DNA of 64,000 bases from an uncultured Rikenellaceae bacterium. GTDB taxonomy: Bacteria > Bacteroidota > Bacteroidia > Bacteroidales > Rikenellaceae. The stretch lies in NCBI GenBank assembly GCA_946486375.1, contig CAMLTW010000002.1, positions 310,001 through 374,000 of the forward strand, given 5' to 3'. The position numbers and the translations under genes are program-made. This document shows, piece by piece, positions 8,895 through 17,626 of the stretch. A model generated the notes under the pieces. That model saw nothing but the letters and a program-made list of their open reading frames with translations, ran no database searches and was not told the DNA's origin. Each line of letters begins with the position of its first letter. Within the stretch, counting starts at the first letter, position 1.

Positions 8895-11800
8895 ATGCAA
8901 AGTAAAGGTGCACTAAAATTCTTGGCGATTGTGCTGGCGATCGCGTGTGCGTATCAGCTTTCTTTCACCTTTGTTGCCAAACATGTGGAAAAGAAGGCGG
9001 CGGAATACGCCCAGGGCGATCCCGCGAAGGAGCAGCATTACCTCGATTCGATGAAGTCCCAGACCGTGTACAACCTTGGATTTGTGAAATACAATTACAA
9101 GGAGTGCAAGGACAAGGAACTCAACCTGGGCCTCGACCTGCGGGGCGGGATGAACGTGATGCTGGAAATCTCGGTGGAAGACGTGGTGAAAGCGCTTTCC
9201 AACAACAATCCCGATCCCGCTTTCAACCAGGCGCTCGCCGCAGCGAAAGAAGCCCAGAAGACCAGCACCCGAGACTACATCACTTTGTTTCAGGAAGCCT
9301 ATGAACGGATCGCTCCGGGAGCGCGGCTGAGTTTCATTTTCAATACCCCCGATTTGCGTGAACAGATTACGCCGGAAAGCACCAATGCCCAGGTGATCGA
9401 AGTATTGCGTAAACAGGCCGACAGCGCCATCGAAAATTCCTACAACGTACTCCGGAGTCGTATCGACCGCTTCGGGGTGACGCAGCCCAACATCCAGCGG
9501 CTCGAAAATTCGGGACGTATTCTGGTGGAACTGCCGGGCGTGAAGGAACCGGAACGGGTGCGGAAACTGCTGCAGGGAACCGCCAGCCTGGAATTCTGGG
9601 CCACATATGACAATACCGAGATTTATCCCCTCTTGGAACAGGTGAATGCCTATCTGCGGGAGTATGTGGCAGCCAAAGGGGATACGACGACAGTTGCGGT
9701 GACCGAAACGCTGGTAGAGGAAGCTCCGGCGTCGGGGAATGCCGCGGATACGAGCGTGAGCCTGCTGGCGCAGTTGACCGATTCTACCGCTGTGACCGCG
9801 GGAACGAGCGATGCGGCGAGCCGGGCCGAGTTGGAAAAACAGGCTCCGTTGTTCGCCAAGCTGATGCCGATCGTGGATTATCAGCAGGGTTACGTGGCTC
9901 CGGGGCCGGTGATCGGGCGTGCTCATGCGCTGGATACGGCGGCTGTCAACGCTTTCTTCGCCCTGCCGCAGGTAAGGGCGATGCTTCCGCGCGATGCTGC
10001 CCTGATGTGGGGTATCAAGGCCGAGGACGAAGCGGGGACGATTTACGATTTGTATGCCATCAAGAAGAATACGCGGGACGGCAAGGCGCCGCTGGACGGC
10101 GGTGTCGTGGTGGATGCCCGCGAACAGTATGCCCAGCAGGGTTCGGCTGCCGAAGTTTCCATGACCATGAACCCGACCGGGGCCAGACAATGGGCCCGGC
10201 TGACGGCGGACAATGTGGGGAAATACATCGCGATCTGTCTGGACGGGTATGTTTATTCGGCTCCGCGGGTCAATCAGGAAATTACCGGCGGACAGTCTTC
10301 CATCACCGGAGGGTTTACGATTACGGAGGCGAGAGACCTGGCCAACGTGCTGAAGTCGGGGAAACTGCCGGCTCCGGCCCGGATCACGCAGGAAGCGGTG
10401 GTAGGGCCTTCGCTCGGTCAGGAGTCCATCGATGCGGGGATCATGTCTTTCGTCCTGGCGTTCGTGCTGGTGCTGATTTATATGGTGTTCTTCTACAGCA
10501 CGGCGGGCTGGGTGGCCAATATTGCTCTGGTGGCCAACCTTTTCTTCCTGTTCGGGGTGCTCGCTTCGTTCGGGGCGGTGCTGACCCTGCCGGGGATCGC
10601 CGGGATCGTGCTGACGATGGGGATGGCGGTGGATGCCAACGTCATCATCTTCGAGCGAATCAAGGAGGAAGTCCGGGCCGGGAAGGGTGTCAGCCTTTCC
10701 ATCGCCGACGGGTTTAAGAATGCTTATTCGGCCATCATCGACGGAAACGCCACGACGCTGATCACTGGGATCGTGCTGTTCATCTTCGGTACGGGGCCGG
10801 TACAGGGTTTCGCCACGACGCTGATCATCGGGATTCTGACCTCGCTGTTCTGTGCGATCTTCATTACTCGGATGATTTTCGTTTCGATGCTGCAGCACAA
10901 CGTGAAAATCAAGTTCTCCAACAGGCTGACCCGGAATTTCTGCGCCAACACCCATTTCGATTTCATCGGCATGCGGAAAGTGACCTATGGGATTTTGGCG
11001 GCTTTCGTGCTGATCGCTTTGGTATCCATTGTTGTTCGGGGCATGAGCTACGGGGTGGACTTCTCCGGAGGACGGGCTTATGTCGTGCGGTTCGACCAGC
11101 CGGTGACCACCGAAGAGGTGCGCCAGGCGCTTGCCGGGACGTTTACGGACGGACTCGAAGTGAAGCAGTACGGAACGGACAATCAGATGCGTATCGTGAC
11201 CCAGTACCGGTATGACGAGGAAGGGGACGAAGTGACCGGCGAGGTGAATCGGATGATGCATGACGCGTTAGCGCCGCTTTTCCAGGATAAGATCACCTAT
11301 GAGGATTTTGAAACGACGACCAATAATCCGTACGGGATCATTTCGTCGGACAAGGTCGGGCCGAGCGTGGCTACCGACATTAAGAACAATGCGATCATCG
11401 CCGTGCTGTTTTCGCTGCTGGCCATCGGCCTCTACATCGCCATCCGATTCAAGCGGTGGCAGTGGGCGATGGGGGGCGTGATCGCTCTGTTGCACGATAC
11501 CATCATCACCATCGGAGCGTTTTCGCTGTTCTGGGGTATCCTGCCGTTCAACCTGGATGTGGATCAGGCGTTCATCGCCGCCATCCTAACGATCATCGGG
11601 TATTCGATCAACAATACGGTGGTGATCTTCGACCGGATCCGGGAATACCGGACGCTCTACCCGAAACGGGGCATGCGGCAGAATATCAACGATGCGGTCA
11701 ACTCCACGCTGGCCCGTACCATCAACACGACGGGAACGACGTTCATCGTGCTGTTGGCGATCTTCATCTTCGGGGGGACGGTGATCCGCGGGTTCATCTT

Positions 11801-11912
11801 CGCGCTGATGCTGGGGATTCTGTTCGGGACGTTCTCGTCCATCTTCGTTTCCACGCCGATCGCTTACGATCTGATGCGGAAGAATGATGGCAAGGGGGGT
11901 GATAAGAAGTAG
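8895..11912 (+). CDS. secDF: protein translocase subunit SecDF (fused)
   Basis: 1005 residues, a natural fusion of SecD and SecF as is usual in Bacteroidetes. The SecD part has an N-terminal membrane helix, the D1 motif LNLGLDLRGGMNVMLE, the large periplasmic P1 region (residues about 60-500) and the membrane block around TMGMAVDANVIIFERIKEE. The SecF part has YGVDFSGGRAYVVRF near residue 720 and TIIGYSINNTVVIFDRIRE near 900. It uses the proton gradient to help SecYEG complete export. The asparagine-rich linker of P1 includes an Ala/Thr/Ser-rich insertion around residues 260-315. It is monocistronic, with a recognisable promoter and terminator. Confidence 0.97.
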   Translation: MQSKGALKFLAIVLAIACAYQLSFTFVAKHVEKKAAEYAQGDPAKEQHYLDSMKSQTVYNLGFVKYNYKECKDKELNLGLDLRGGMNVMLEISVEDVVKALSNNNPDPAFNQALAAAKEAQKTSTRDYITLFQEAYERIAPGARLSFIFNTPDLREQITPESTNAQVIEVLRKQADSAIENSYNVLRSRIDRFGVTQPNIQRLENSGRILVELPGVKEPERVRKLLQGTASLEFWATYDNTEIYPLLEQVNAYLREYVAAKGDTTTVAVTETLVEEAPASGNAADTSVSLLAQLTDSTAVTAGTSDAASRAELEKQAPLFAKLMPIVDYQQGYVAPGPVIGRAHALDTAAVNAFFALPQVRAMLPRDAALMWGIKAEDEAGTIYDLYAIKKNTRDGKAPLDGGVVVDAREQYAQQGSAAEVSMTMNPTGARQWARLTADNVGKYIAICLDGYVYSAPRVNQEITGGQSSITGGFTITEARDLANVLKSGKLPAPARITQEAVVGPSLGQESIDAGIMSFVLAFVLVLIYMVFFYSTAGWVANIALVANLFFLFGVLASFGAVLTLPGIAGIVLTMGMAVDANVIIFERIKEEVRAGKGVSLSIADGFKNAYSAIIDGNATTLITGIVLFIFGTGPVQGFATTLIIGILTSLFCAIFITRMIFVSMLQHNVKIKFSNRLTRNFCANTHFDFIGMRKVTYGILAAFVLIALVSIVVRGMSYGVDFSGGRAYVVRFDQPVTTEEVRQALAGTFTDGLEVKQYGTDNQMRIVTQYRYDEEGDEVTGEVNRMMHDALAPLFQDKITYEDFETTTNNPYGIISSDKVGPSVATDIKNNAIIAVLFSLLAIGLYIAIRFKRWQWAMGGVIALLHDTIITIGAFSLFWGILPFNLDVDQAFIAAILTIIGYSINNTVVIFDRIREYRTLYPKRGMRQNINDAVNSTLARTINTTGTTFIVLLAIFIFGGTVIRGFIFALMLGILFGTFSSIFVSTPIAYDLMRKNDGKGGDKK

Positions 11913-11954
11913 GGTGATATATTTATAATCCGAAAGCATTTATATGCTTGAAAT

Positions 11955-11989
11955 CCGGCCTGTTTTTGTCAAACAGGCCGGGTTTTTTT
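11955..11989 (+). terminator. intrinsic terminator after secDF
   Basis: CCGGCCTGTTT (11955-11965) pairs perfectly with AAACAGGCCGG (11971-11981) around a 5-nt loop and is followed by a run of seven T. Confidence 0.9.
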
Positions 11990-12375
11990 GCATGAGTTTG
12001 GTATTTGGTCAGCTTGTTGTCGGTTGAGATGCCGGGTGTGCATGGAATGGATTGCGTTTCAGGCGGTCGGGGGCTATGGGACGGAGGCGACGATGAGAGT
12101 TCGGATCAGGGAAGGAGGAAGAAGAGAAGACCGCTTGCTTGTAGAGAATGGGATGCCGGCAACGGTTGAAAACCGACTTGCGAAGGGGCGGGAATAACCG
12201 AACCGGCCGGAAGAAATCGGGCAGGCTTTTATCTATCACCCGATCTCCCGACAGGAATAAAGACAGCTCGCTTGAAAGAGAAACCTTTCCGGCGGAAAGT
12301 CATTCCTGTTTTCGCTGGAAACGATAGAGAAACGACCGGTCGTAAAAACTCGGCAGGCCCGACTCGGGGCAGGAA
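11990..12375. other. intergenic region, no gene seen
   Basis: About 390 bp between the convergent secDF and DUF4861 genes. Open frames here have no family resemblance, biased composition or ribosome site. I see no repeat or RNA structure beyond the flanking terminators. Confidence 0.5.
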
Positions 12376-12412
12376 CAAAAATACCTGCCGGGAAGGGAGC
12401 TTTCCGGCAGGT
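12376..12412 (-). terminator. intrinsic terminator after DUF4861 gene
   Basis: On the minus strand ACCTGCCGG pairs with CCGGCAGGT and is followed by ATTTTTG. The arms are 12404-12412 and 12383-12391. Confidence 0.8.
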
Positions 12413-12416
12413 GGGA

Positions 12417-13550
12417 TTATCTTATTTTCACTTTCAGGGGATGGCGCAGCCGGTCGGCGAAGTTTGCCACGTATCGGAACCAGTCTTCTGCCGAGGGAAA
12501 GCCGCCCTTGCTCCATCCCCCGCCGCTGTAGTAAAGGTATTCCGTTCCCCGCTTGTAAACATCCGTTGCCAGCAGATGTCCGGAAGCGGACAGTACTCTC
12601 CGGAAGCCTTTCGGGGATACGACAGCGGTATACAGAACGCCTTTTTCTTCCGCTTCCGGTTCCGCATAAGCTGCATATCCTCTTTGGGCCGAAGATTCCA
12701 ACCGTTCTCCGGCCCGGTTGCGAACGACGACTCCGGCGGCTACGGACATGTGCGGGGCGGTCATCTCGAACCGGACTCCGATCCGGTTGAACTGTTCTCC
12801 GGCATCGAGCGAAATCGTCCGGGTTTCGGTGACCGTATCGTTACCGACCCGGAACGGGGCGTAGATCAGCCGGAACGTGAACCTCAGCGGTCCGCTGTCC
12901 AGTACCTCATATGTAACGAAGTTCCGGCCTAACCACAGAGAATCTGCCGCGTAGGGCGCCAGCGCCCCTGCTCCCAGCGTTCGCCCTACGTTATAAAAAT
13001 CCATGCCTTCCCCGTGATCCGTGTGATAGGAAGCGGTGCCTGTCAGGTCGTTCCGATACCATTTGTCGATCACCATTTCGGACGTACGTTTGACCCAGAG
13101 GTCGATGCCGTTGCTGACCTCTCCCGTGGCTTCCAGCGCGGGGCCGTAAACCCGGAAGGCGATTCGGTCGTTTTCCCAGGCGAAATCGTCCTTTCGTTCC
13201 GGCACGAAGCGTCCGTAAACCCGCCCGGTAAACGATTCCGGCGTTCCGTACCGAATCCGGTAAACCGTTTTTCCGCCGGGCGATACCCTGACCGGAAAAA
13301 GGATGCTTTGGATTTTCTGCCCGCCTTCCCGGATGAATTGGAAAGGAACGGAACGTTCATGGGCATCGACTACCACGATCCGGGACGTGTCCGGAAAAGC
13401 CTCTCTTTTCAATACTTGTTTCCAGGGGATTTCCAGTATTTCGGTTCTCGATGCGGACGGATCGGGGTTGATTACGGTAACGGAGACGGATCGACCGTAA
13501 AGGACGGAACCTGTCAGGAGCGCTGCAAAAAACAGGAAGGCGGTTTTCAT
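12417..13550 (-). CDS. DUF4861 family secreted protein
   Basis: 377 residues with a signal peptide (MKTAFLFFAALLTGSVLYG). The rest resembles the DUF4861 family: an N-terminal beta-domain (SVSVTVINPDPSASRTEILEIPW), VPFQFIREGGQKIQSILFPV, then NGIDLWVKRTSEMVIDKWY and SYHTDHGEGMDFYNVGRTLGAGALAPY. That is the region where the family is most conserved, with His-Asp-His-Gly and Asp-Tyr residues that could be catalytic. DUF4861 proteins are found in Bacteroidetes polysaccharide-degradation loci, often near pectin or xylan enzymes, and may be periplasmic hydrolases or lyases; the reaction is not established to my knowledge. It is a single gene with its own terminator. Confidence 0.75.
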   Translation of the reverse strand: MKTAFLFFAALLTGSVLYGRSVSVTVINPDPSASRTEILEIPWKQVLKREAFPDTSRIVVVDAHERSVPFQFIREGGQKIQSILFPVRVSPGGKTVYRIRYGTPESFTGRVYGRFVPERKDDFAWENDRIAFRVYGPALEATGEVSNGIDLWVKRTSEMVIDKWYRNDLTGTASYHTDHGEGMDFYNVGRTLGAGALAPYAADSLWLGRNFVTYEVLDSGPLRFTFRLIYAPFRVGNDTVTETRTISLDAGEQFNRIGVRFEMTAPHMSVAAGVVVRNRAGERLESSAQRGYAAYAEPEAEEKGVLYTAVVSPKGFRRVLSASGHLLATDVYKRGTEYLYYSGGGWSKGGFPSAEDWFRYVANFADRLRHPLKVKIR

Positions 13551-13852
13551 CGCTTATGGGTTTGCTGATGTTTACAATGCCAAATTAAAAATTATTTTTC
13601 TATTTTTTATCGGGTCGGGACGATCGGGGTGACAAGATGGAACGAAATGGCTATGTTTTGCTGACCGAACAGGCAACGGAGGGTGCCTCCCTTCCTTTAT
13701 TCTGAGGCGCGGCAAAACGTGCCCTCTTCCGTGATTAATACAGATTGCCGCGTCGCTGCGTCTCAAGGTCGGCGCGTAACCGGTTGCGGGTGCTACCTCC
13801 CTGCGCTTTTTCCGCACCGCCGCCGGGGCGGCGACTGCGGGCTCCGGTCGGT

Positions 13853-13882
13853 GAGCTCGCAGGGCCTTCGGCCCTGCTCGGT
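13853..13882. repeat. repeat copy A, GAGCTCGCAGGGCC-type hairpin
   Basis: This copy begins GAGCTCGCAGGGCC and ends GGCCCTGCTCGGTT. The centre AGGGC-CTTC-GGCCCT is a short hairpin. Flanking bases (GCGGGCTCCGGTCGGT) are also similar to the second copy at 14188. Confidence 0.7.
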
Positions 13883-14187
13883 TCGCAATGACGCAGGGGC
13901 AGCGGTTCCGGGATGGCAGGGGAACGGTCGGAAGAACGCAGGGGCGGGAACGGCAGGAAGAATCCGGTTGCTGTTCGTCATCCTGAGGAGCAACGCAGTT
14001 GCGACGCGAGGATCTCTGCGCAGCATAATGACAGAAAGGAACAAACCGAGATTAACCCGCCTTCCGGCGGTTTTTCGTTGCTTCCGCTCGGCAGGAAATG
14101 AACGTCAGCGCATAATCGAGGGCGGATGTTATCAACCTGCGCCTAATCCGTGCCATTCCTGCGGAATGACCGCGGGCTGCGGTTGAT

Positions 14188-14217
14188 GAGCTCGCAGGGC
14201 CTTCGGCCCTGCTTGGT
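14188..14217. repeat. repeat copy B, GAGCTCGCAGGGCC-type hairpin
   Basis: Direct repeat of the unit at 13853 with one change (CTC to CTT near the end), 335 bp away in the same orientation. The preceding GCGGGCTGCGGTTGAT matches the left flank of copy A at most positions. Confidence 0.7.
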
Positions 14218-14429
14218 TCAGCTCTGCTCTCGCTTACTCGCAACGTTGCCACGGCCTCTGCGAAGCCTCGGAATGATACAGTCAAACCGGATTCTTCCTG
14301 TCGTTTGGAAACTTCGTAGCCTCGCATCTTTCCGGCTACCCCACTACCATGCTGTGTCTCCGCTCGGACTGGAAGCGGATTGGTGAATGCTCCCTACACA
14401 GGGAACGCAGACCAACGCCGGCCGCGAAT

Positions 14430-14469
14430 CGAAAAAACGTCCCCTGCACGGAAAAGCCGGCAGGGGACG
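14430..14469 (-). terminator. intrinsic terminator after the esterase gene
   Basis: CGTCCCCTGC (14438-14447) and GCAGGGGACG (14460-14469) form a perfect stem; on the minus strand it is followed by TTTTTTC. Confidence 0.85.
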
Positions 14470-14493
14470 GAATATGTCTTTGAAAAAACGATC

Positions 14494-15912
14494 CTACTTT
14501 GTAAAGGGTTCCGTCCAATCGTCCGAACGGAACGAAGAAACCGGAAGCCCCATCGTATTGTACAGGTCGCCTACCGTATAATTCTTGAAACAGTAACGCA
14601 CCGCCACCGGATTCTTCACCCGGTCGCTCCGCACCACCACCGCATTCCGCTTCCCCTGTTTGCTGACCGTCGCTTCGGCCGGATGGAACACTTTGTCCGG
14701 GCCTGCCAGCTCGAAGCCTTCCACTTCCCGATCCCACGGCCACAAGCCGCCCCGGTCGGCATACTCAAAGGTTACGGTTACCCGATCCCCTTCAACCGAC
14801 ATGGATTTGTATTCCGGCGAACGGTAGGAGATGCCTTCGATACCATAGGTATCGCCCAATGCCCAATAAGACAGCCGTTCCCCGACAATTTGCTTGTCGA
14901 TCGGATGAATGTTTGTCGAATCCCCTACGTCCAGCGTCACGGCCATGCCTGTGTTCGGAATTTCACGCATCGCCCGGAGCTGCTGTTCCCGCAGGAAAGC
15001 CGAGCTGGTGCCGTTCGGACCGTCGGGATAAACGTACGGGGCGATCTGTACGAAATAGAAGGGCAGTTGTTCCGGCGTGCCGCCCCACCTGTCCCGCCAG
15101 AGGGCGACCATCCGTTTCATCAGTTCGGGATAGTCCCAGTAATTGACCCGGTTGCTTTCTCCCTGGTACCAGATGAATCCCCGGATGCCGTAGTTGACCA
15201 GCGGCAGGATCATGGCATTGAACATCTGCGTCTGGGAAACGAATTTATCCTGCGGGGCCTTGAATCCCTGCAGGGTTTCGGCATCCATCCAGGCTTCGAT
15301 GTAGGAACCCGACCAGCTGGTCGAAATGAGTCCGATCGGAATTTCCAGGATTTCGGCCAGATTGCGTCCGAAGAAAAAGGCTACTGCGCTGAAATCCACC
15401 GCCGATGCAGGCGAGCATACTTTCCAGGCTCCCGTGCAGTCGGTCCGGGGCGTGTCGCTTTTGGCCCTTTTGACCGTAAACAACCGAAGGTTTTTCAGCT
15501 TTCCGGCATGGGCGACGGCTTCGTTGGAACCTTCGACCCGCTGCCCCGGAAAACCCCGGAGGGTCATTTCCATGTTGGATTGCCCGGAACATACCCACAC
15601 TTCCCCGATCAGCACGTTTTTCAGGACGGTGGGTTCCCCGTCGCTCACGGTGATTTCGTAGGGGCCGCCCGCATCGGGCGTGGAAACGAGTGTCGTCCAG
15701 TTTCCGCTTTTGTCCGCGGTTGTTTGGTAAGTTCGTCCGTTCCAAGAAGTGGAGACGGAAATTTTCGCTTCCGGTGCGGCCGTTCCCCATACCTTCACTT
15801 CGGTATTACGTTGCAACACCATGTTGTCTCCCACCAGGGCGGGCAATTTTACCGCTGCCTCCGTCGTTGTAAATACAAGAAGCCACGCAAACAAAAGCCA
15901 CATTCTTTTCAT
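14494..15912 (-). CDS. sialate O-acetylesterase-type carbohydrate esterase (SASA/DUF303, SGNH fold)
   Basis: 472 residues with a signal peptide (MKRMWLLFAWLLVFTTTEA). After a beta-sandwich domain (residues about 20-105) comes EVWVCSGQSNMEMTL, the SGNH block I with the nucleophile Ser. Later blocks include ISTSWSGSYIEAW, IRGFIWYQGESNRVNYWDY and DSTNIHPIDKQ around residues 330-340 with the catalytic Asp and His. The family removes acetyl groups from sialic acids or plant polysaccharides such as acetylated xylan or pectin. With SusCD, GH43 and DUF4861/DUF6298 proteins nearby, plant glycan deacetylation is more likely than sialate. It is divergent from pepP. Confidence 0.85.
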   Translation of the reverse strand: MKRMWLLFAWLLVFTTTEAAVKLPALVGDNMVLQRNTEVKVWGTAAPEAKISVSTSWNGRTYQTTADKSGNWTTLVSTPDAGGPYEITVSDGEPTVLKNVLIGEVWVCSGQSNMEMTLRGFPGQRVEGSNEAVAHAGKLKNLRLFTVKRAKSDTPRTDCTGAWKVCSPASAVDFSAVAFFFGRNLAEILEIPIGLISTSWSGSYIEAWMDAETLQGFKAPQDKFVSQTQMFNAMILPLVNYGIRGFIWYQGESNRVNYWDYPELMKRMVALWRDRWGGTPEQLPFYFVQIAPYVYPDGPNGTSSAFLREQQLRAMREIPNTGMAVTLDVGDSTNIHPIDKQIVGERLSYWALGDTYGIEGISYRSPEYKSMSVEGDRVTVTFEYADRGGLWPWDREVEGFELAGPDKVFHPAEATVSKQGKRNAVVVRSDRVKNPVAVRYCFKNYTVGDLYNTMGLPVSSFRSDDWTEPFTK

Positions 15913-15939
15913 GACCGAATTCTTTTTTCAGGTTTTGCC

Positions 15940-15997
15940 CAAAGTTAAAAAAATCCGGCGACAAGCGGGCCCTTGCGGTGTTTTTTTGTTACATTTG
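15940..15997. promoter_or_regulatory. divergent -7 elements for the esterase and pepP
   Basis: The minus strand has TAACTTTG (15947-15940), reading toward the esterase start 28 bp away. The plus strand has TACATTTG (15990-15997), 39 bp before pepP. Both match TAnnTTTG exactly; a TTG at the ideal spacing is not present for either. Confidence 0.5.
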
Positions 15998-16036
15998 AAT
16001 CACGTTTTTCGGAGAATGAAACAAAAATGAAACGAT

Positions 16037-17428
16037 ATGTTCGATAAAGAAACTTACCTGCGCCGCCGACGGGCGCTGCGTGCCAAAATCAAAAGCGGCC
16101 TGATCCTTTTTCCGGCCAACGGCGAATCCCCGGTCAACTATCCGGCCAACGGTTACCATTTCCGGCAGGACAGCAATTTCCTCTATTATTTCGGGTTGAA
16201 TTGCCCGAACCTGGTCGGGGTGATCGACGTGGAAGCGGACACATCCTGCCTATACGGAGACGACTGTACCCTGGACGACATCATCTGGATGGGAAATCAG
16301 CCTACGCTCCGGGAGATGGGCGAACGGGTCGGGGTGCAGCACACTTTTACGATGCTGGAACTGCAACTGATGATGACCATGGCGATCCGCAAGGGGCGCC
16401 GGATTCACTTCCTGCCTCCCTATCGGGAATCGAACGTTTTGTTGCTGAAATCTTTGCTCGGCATCAAAAGCGACTTTATCGGCAATTACGTTTCCGAAGA
16501 ACTCATCAAAGCGGTGGTTTCCATGCGGGAGGTCAAGGAACCGCAGGAGATCGAGGAGATCGAACGGGCCTGTGAAACCGGCTACCTGATGCATACTACG
16601 GCGATGAAAATGTGCCGTCCGGGGATCGTGGAACGGGAAATCGCCGGGACGATCGAGGGAATCGCCCTGTCGAAGGGAGCCGGAGTTTCGTTCATATCCA
16701 TCGTTTCCCAGAACGGAGAGACCCTGCACAACCATTATTACGGCAACAAACTGCGTCCCGGTCGGATGCTGCTGATCGATGCCGGGGCGGAAACGGACAT
16801 GAACTATTGTTCCGACTTCACCCGTACCCTTCCCGTTACCGGTCGGTTTACCGAACAGCAGAAGGCGGTTTACGACATCGTGTTGGCGGCCAATAACCGC
16901 ACTTTCGAGTTGATTGCCCCCGGTGTGACCTACCAGAGCATTCACCTGGAGGCGGCCCGGGTGATCGCGGAGGGATTGAAAGGCCTGGGACTGATGAAGG
17001 GAAGCGTGGACGATATCGTGGAGAACGGGGCCTACGCGCTTTTCATGCCGCACGGGCTGGGACATCAGATGGGACTCGATGTGCACGACATGGAGGATCT
17101 GGGCGAAAAATACGTGGGTTACAACGAAGAGACGGAACGGAGCACGATGTTCGGCATCGGGTCGCTTCGGATGGGCCGGAAGCTGAAGGAAGGACACGTG
17201 TTGACCGTGGAACCGGGCATTTACTTCATTCCGGCCCTGATCGACAAATGGCGCGGGGAAAAGATCAATGCGGCTTTTCTGAATTACGAGACCATCGAAA
17301 AATACCTCGATTTCGGAGGAATCCGACTGGAAGACGATGCGCTGGTGCTGGCCAAAGGATGCCGGTTGCTGGGTAAGAAACGGATTCCGATCACCGCCGA
17401 AGAGGTGGAGGAGGCGATGCGCGGCTGA
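16037..17428 (+). CDS. pepP: Xaa-Pro aminopeptidase (aminopeptidase P, M24B)
   Basis: 463 residues. An N-terminal AMP_N domain (GLILFPANGESPVNYPANGYHFRQDSNFLYYFGL) precedes the pita-bread metallopeptidase fold. Metal ligands are visible: Asp in LLIDAGAETD, Asp in NYCSDFTRTLPV, His in FMPHGLGHQMGLDVHD, Glu in TVEPGIYF and Glu in FGGIRLEDDALV. It removes N-terminal residues followed by proline, with a di-manganese centre, in the cytoplasm. It is a single gene between the esterase and the SusD gene, unrelated to the glycan theme. Confidence 0.93.
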   Translation: MFDKETYLRRRRALRAKIKSGLILFPANGESPVNYPANGYHFRQDSNFLYYFGLNCPNLVGVIDVEADTSCLYGDDCTLDDIIWMGNQPTLREMGERVGVQHTFTMLELQLMMTMAIRKGRRIHFLPPYRESNVLLLKSLLGIKSDFIGNYVSEELIKAVVSMREVKEPQEIEEIERACETGYLMHTTAMKMCRPGIVEREIAGTIEGIALSKGAGVSFISIVSQNGETLHNHYYGNKLRPGRMLLIDAGAETDMNYCSDFTRTLPVTGRFTEQQKAVYDIVLAANNRTFELIAPGVTYQSIHLEAARVIAEGLKGLGLMKGSVDDIVENGAYALFMPHGLGHQMGLDVHDMEDLGEKYVGYNEETERSTMFGIGSLRMGRKLKEGHVLTVEPGIYFIPALIDKWRGEKINAAFLNYETIEKYLDFGGIRLEDDALVLAKGCRLLGKKRIPITAEEVEEAMRG

Positions 17429-17451
17429 TTCGGGCGCGGCCTCCCTGGGTG

Positions 17452-17491
17452 AAAATCCGGCAGAACGAAGAATGTTCTGCCGGATTTTATT
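17452..17491. terminator. bidirectional intrinsic terminator after pepP
   Basis: AAAATCCGGCAGAAC and GTTCTGCCGGATTTT form a perfect 15-bp stem around a 7-nt loop, with A and T runs on either side, so it can work for pepP and as a backstop for susD. Confidence 0.9.
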
Positions 17492-17503
17492 TTTCCTGAA
17501 TGG

Positions 17504-17539
17504 AAAAGACCCCTTCCCCGTGAAGGAAAAGGGTCTTTT
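17504..17539. terminator. second terminator hairpin between susD and pepP
   Basis: AAAAGACCC...CTTCC pairs with GAAGG...GGGTCTTTT. It lies 88-123 bp after the susD stop on that strand and 76 bp after pepP; the A/T-rich ends allow function in both directions. Confidence 0.7.
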
Positions 17540-17626
17540 CGAGATGGTGCCGAACGGTCGCTCCTGAGACGGACTCAACCGGTCGAATGGCTTTCCGACA
17601 GAGAAAAAGCCGTTTCCCCTGCCGTC

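Larger units (their letters stand above)
13551..14429. other. 0.88-kb non-coding region with interspersed repeat elements
   Basis: No credible gene. The sequence carries hairpin-forming, partly repeated units: GCAGGGCCTTCGGCCCTGC occurs twice, and segments such as GTCATCCTGAGGAGCAACG and TCATTCCTGCGGAATGA resemble the dispersed intergenic repeats seen in many Bacteroidetes genomes. Short open frames here follow the repeats and look like chance. Confidence 0.6.

Noticed and set aside
13683..14186. Open frames within the repeat-bearing region between DUF4861 and esterase genes
   Set aside because: Translations follow the hairpin repeats and contain no known domain; they share no composition with the neighbouring genes.
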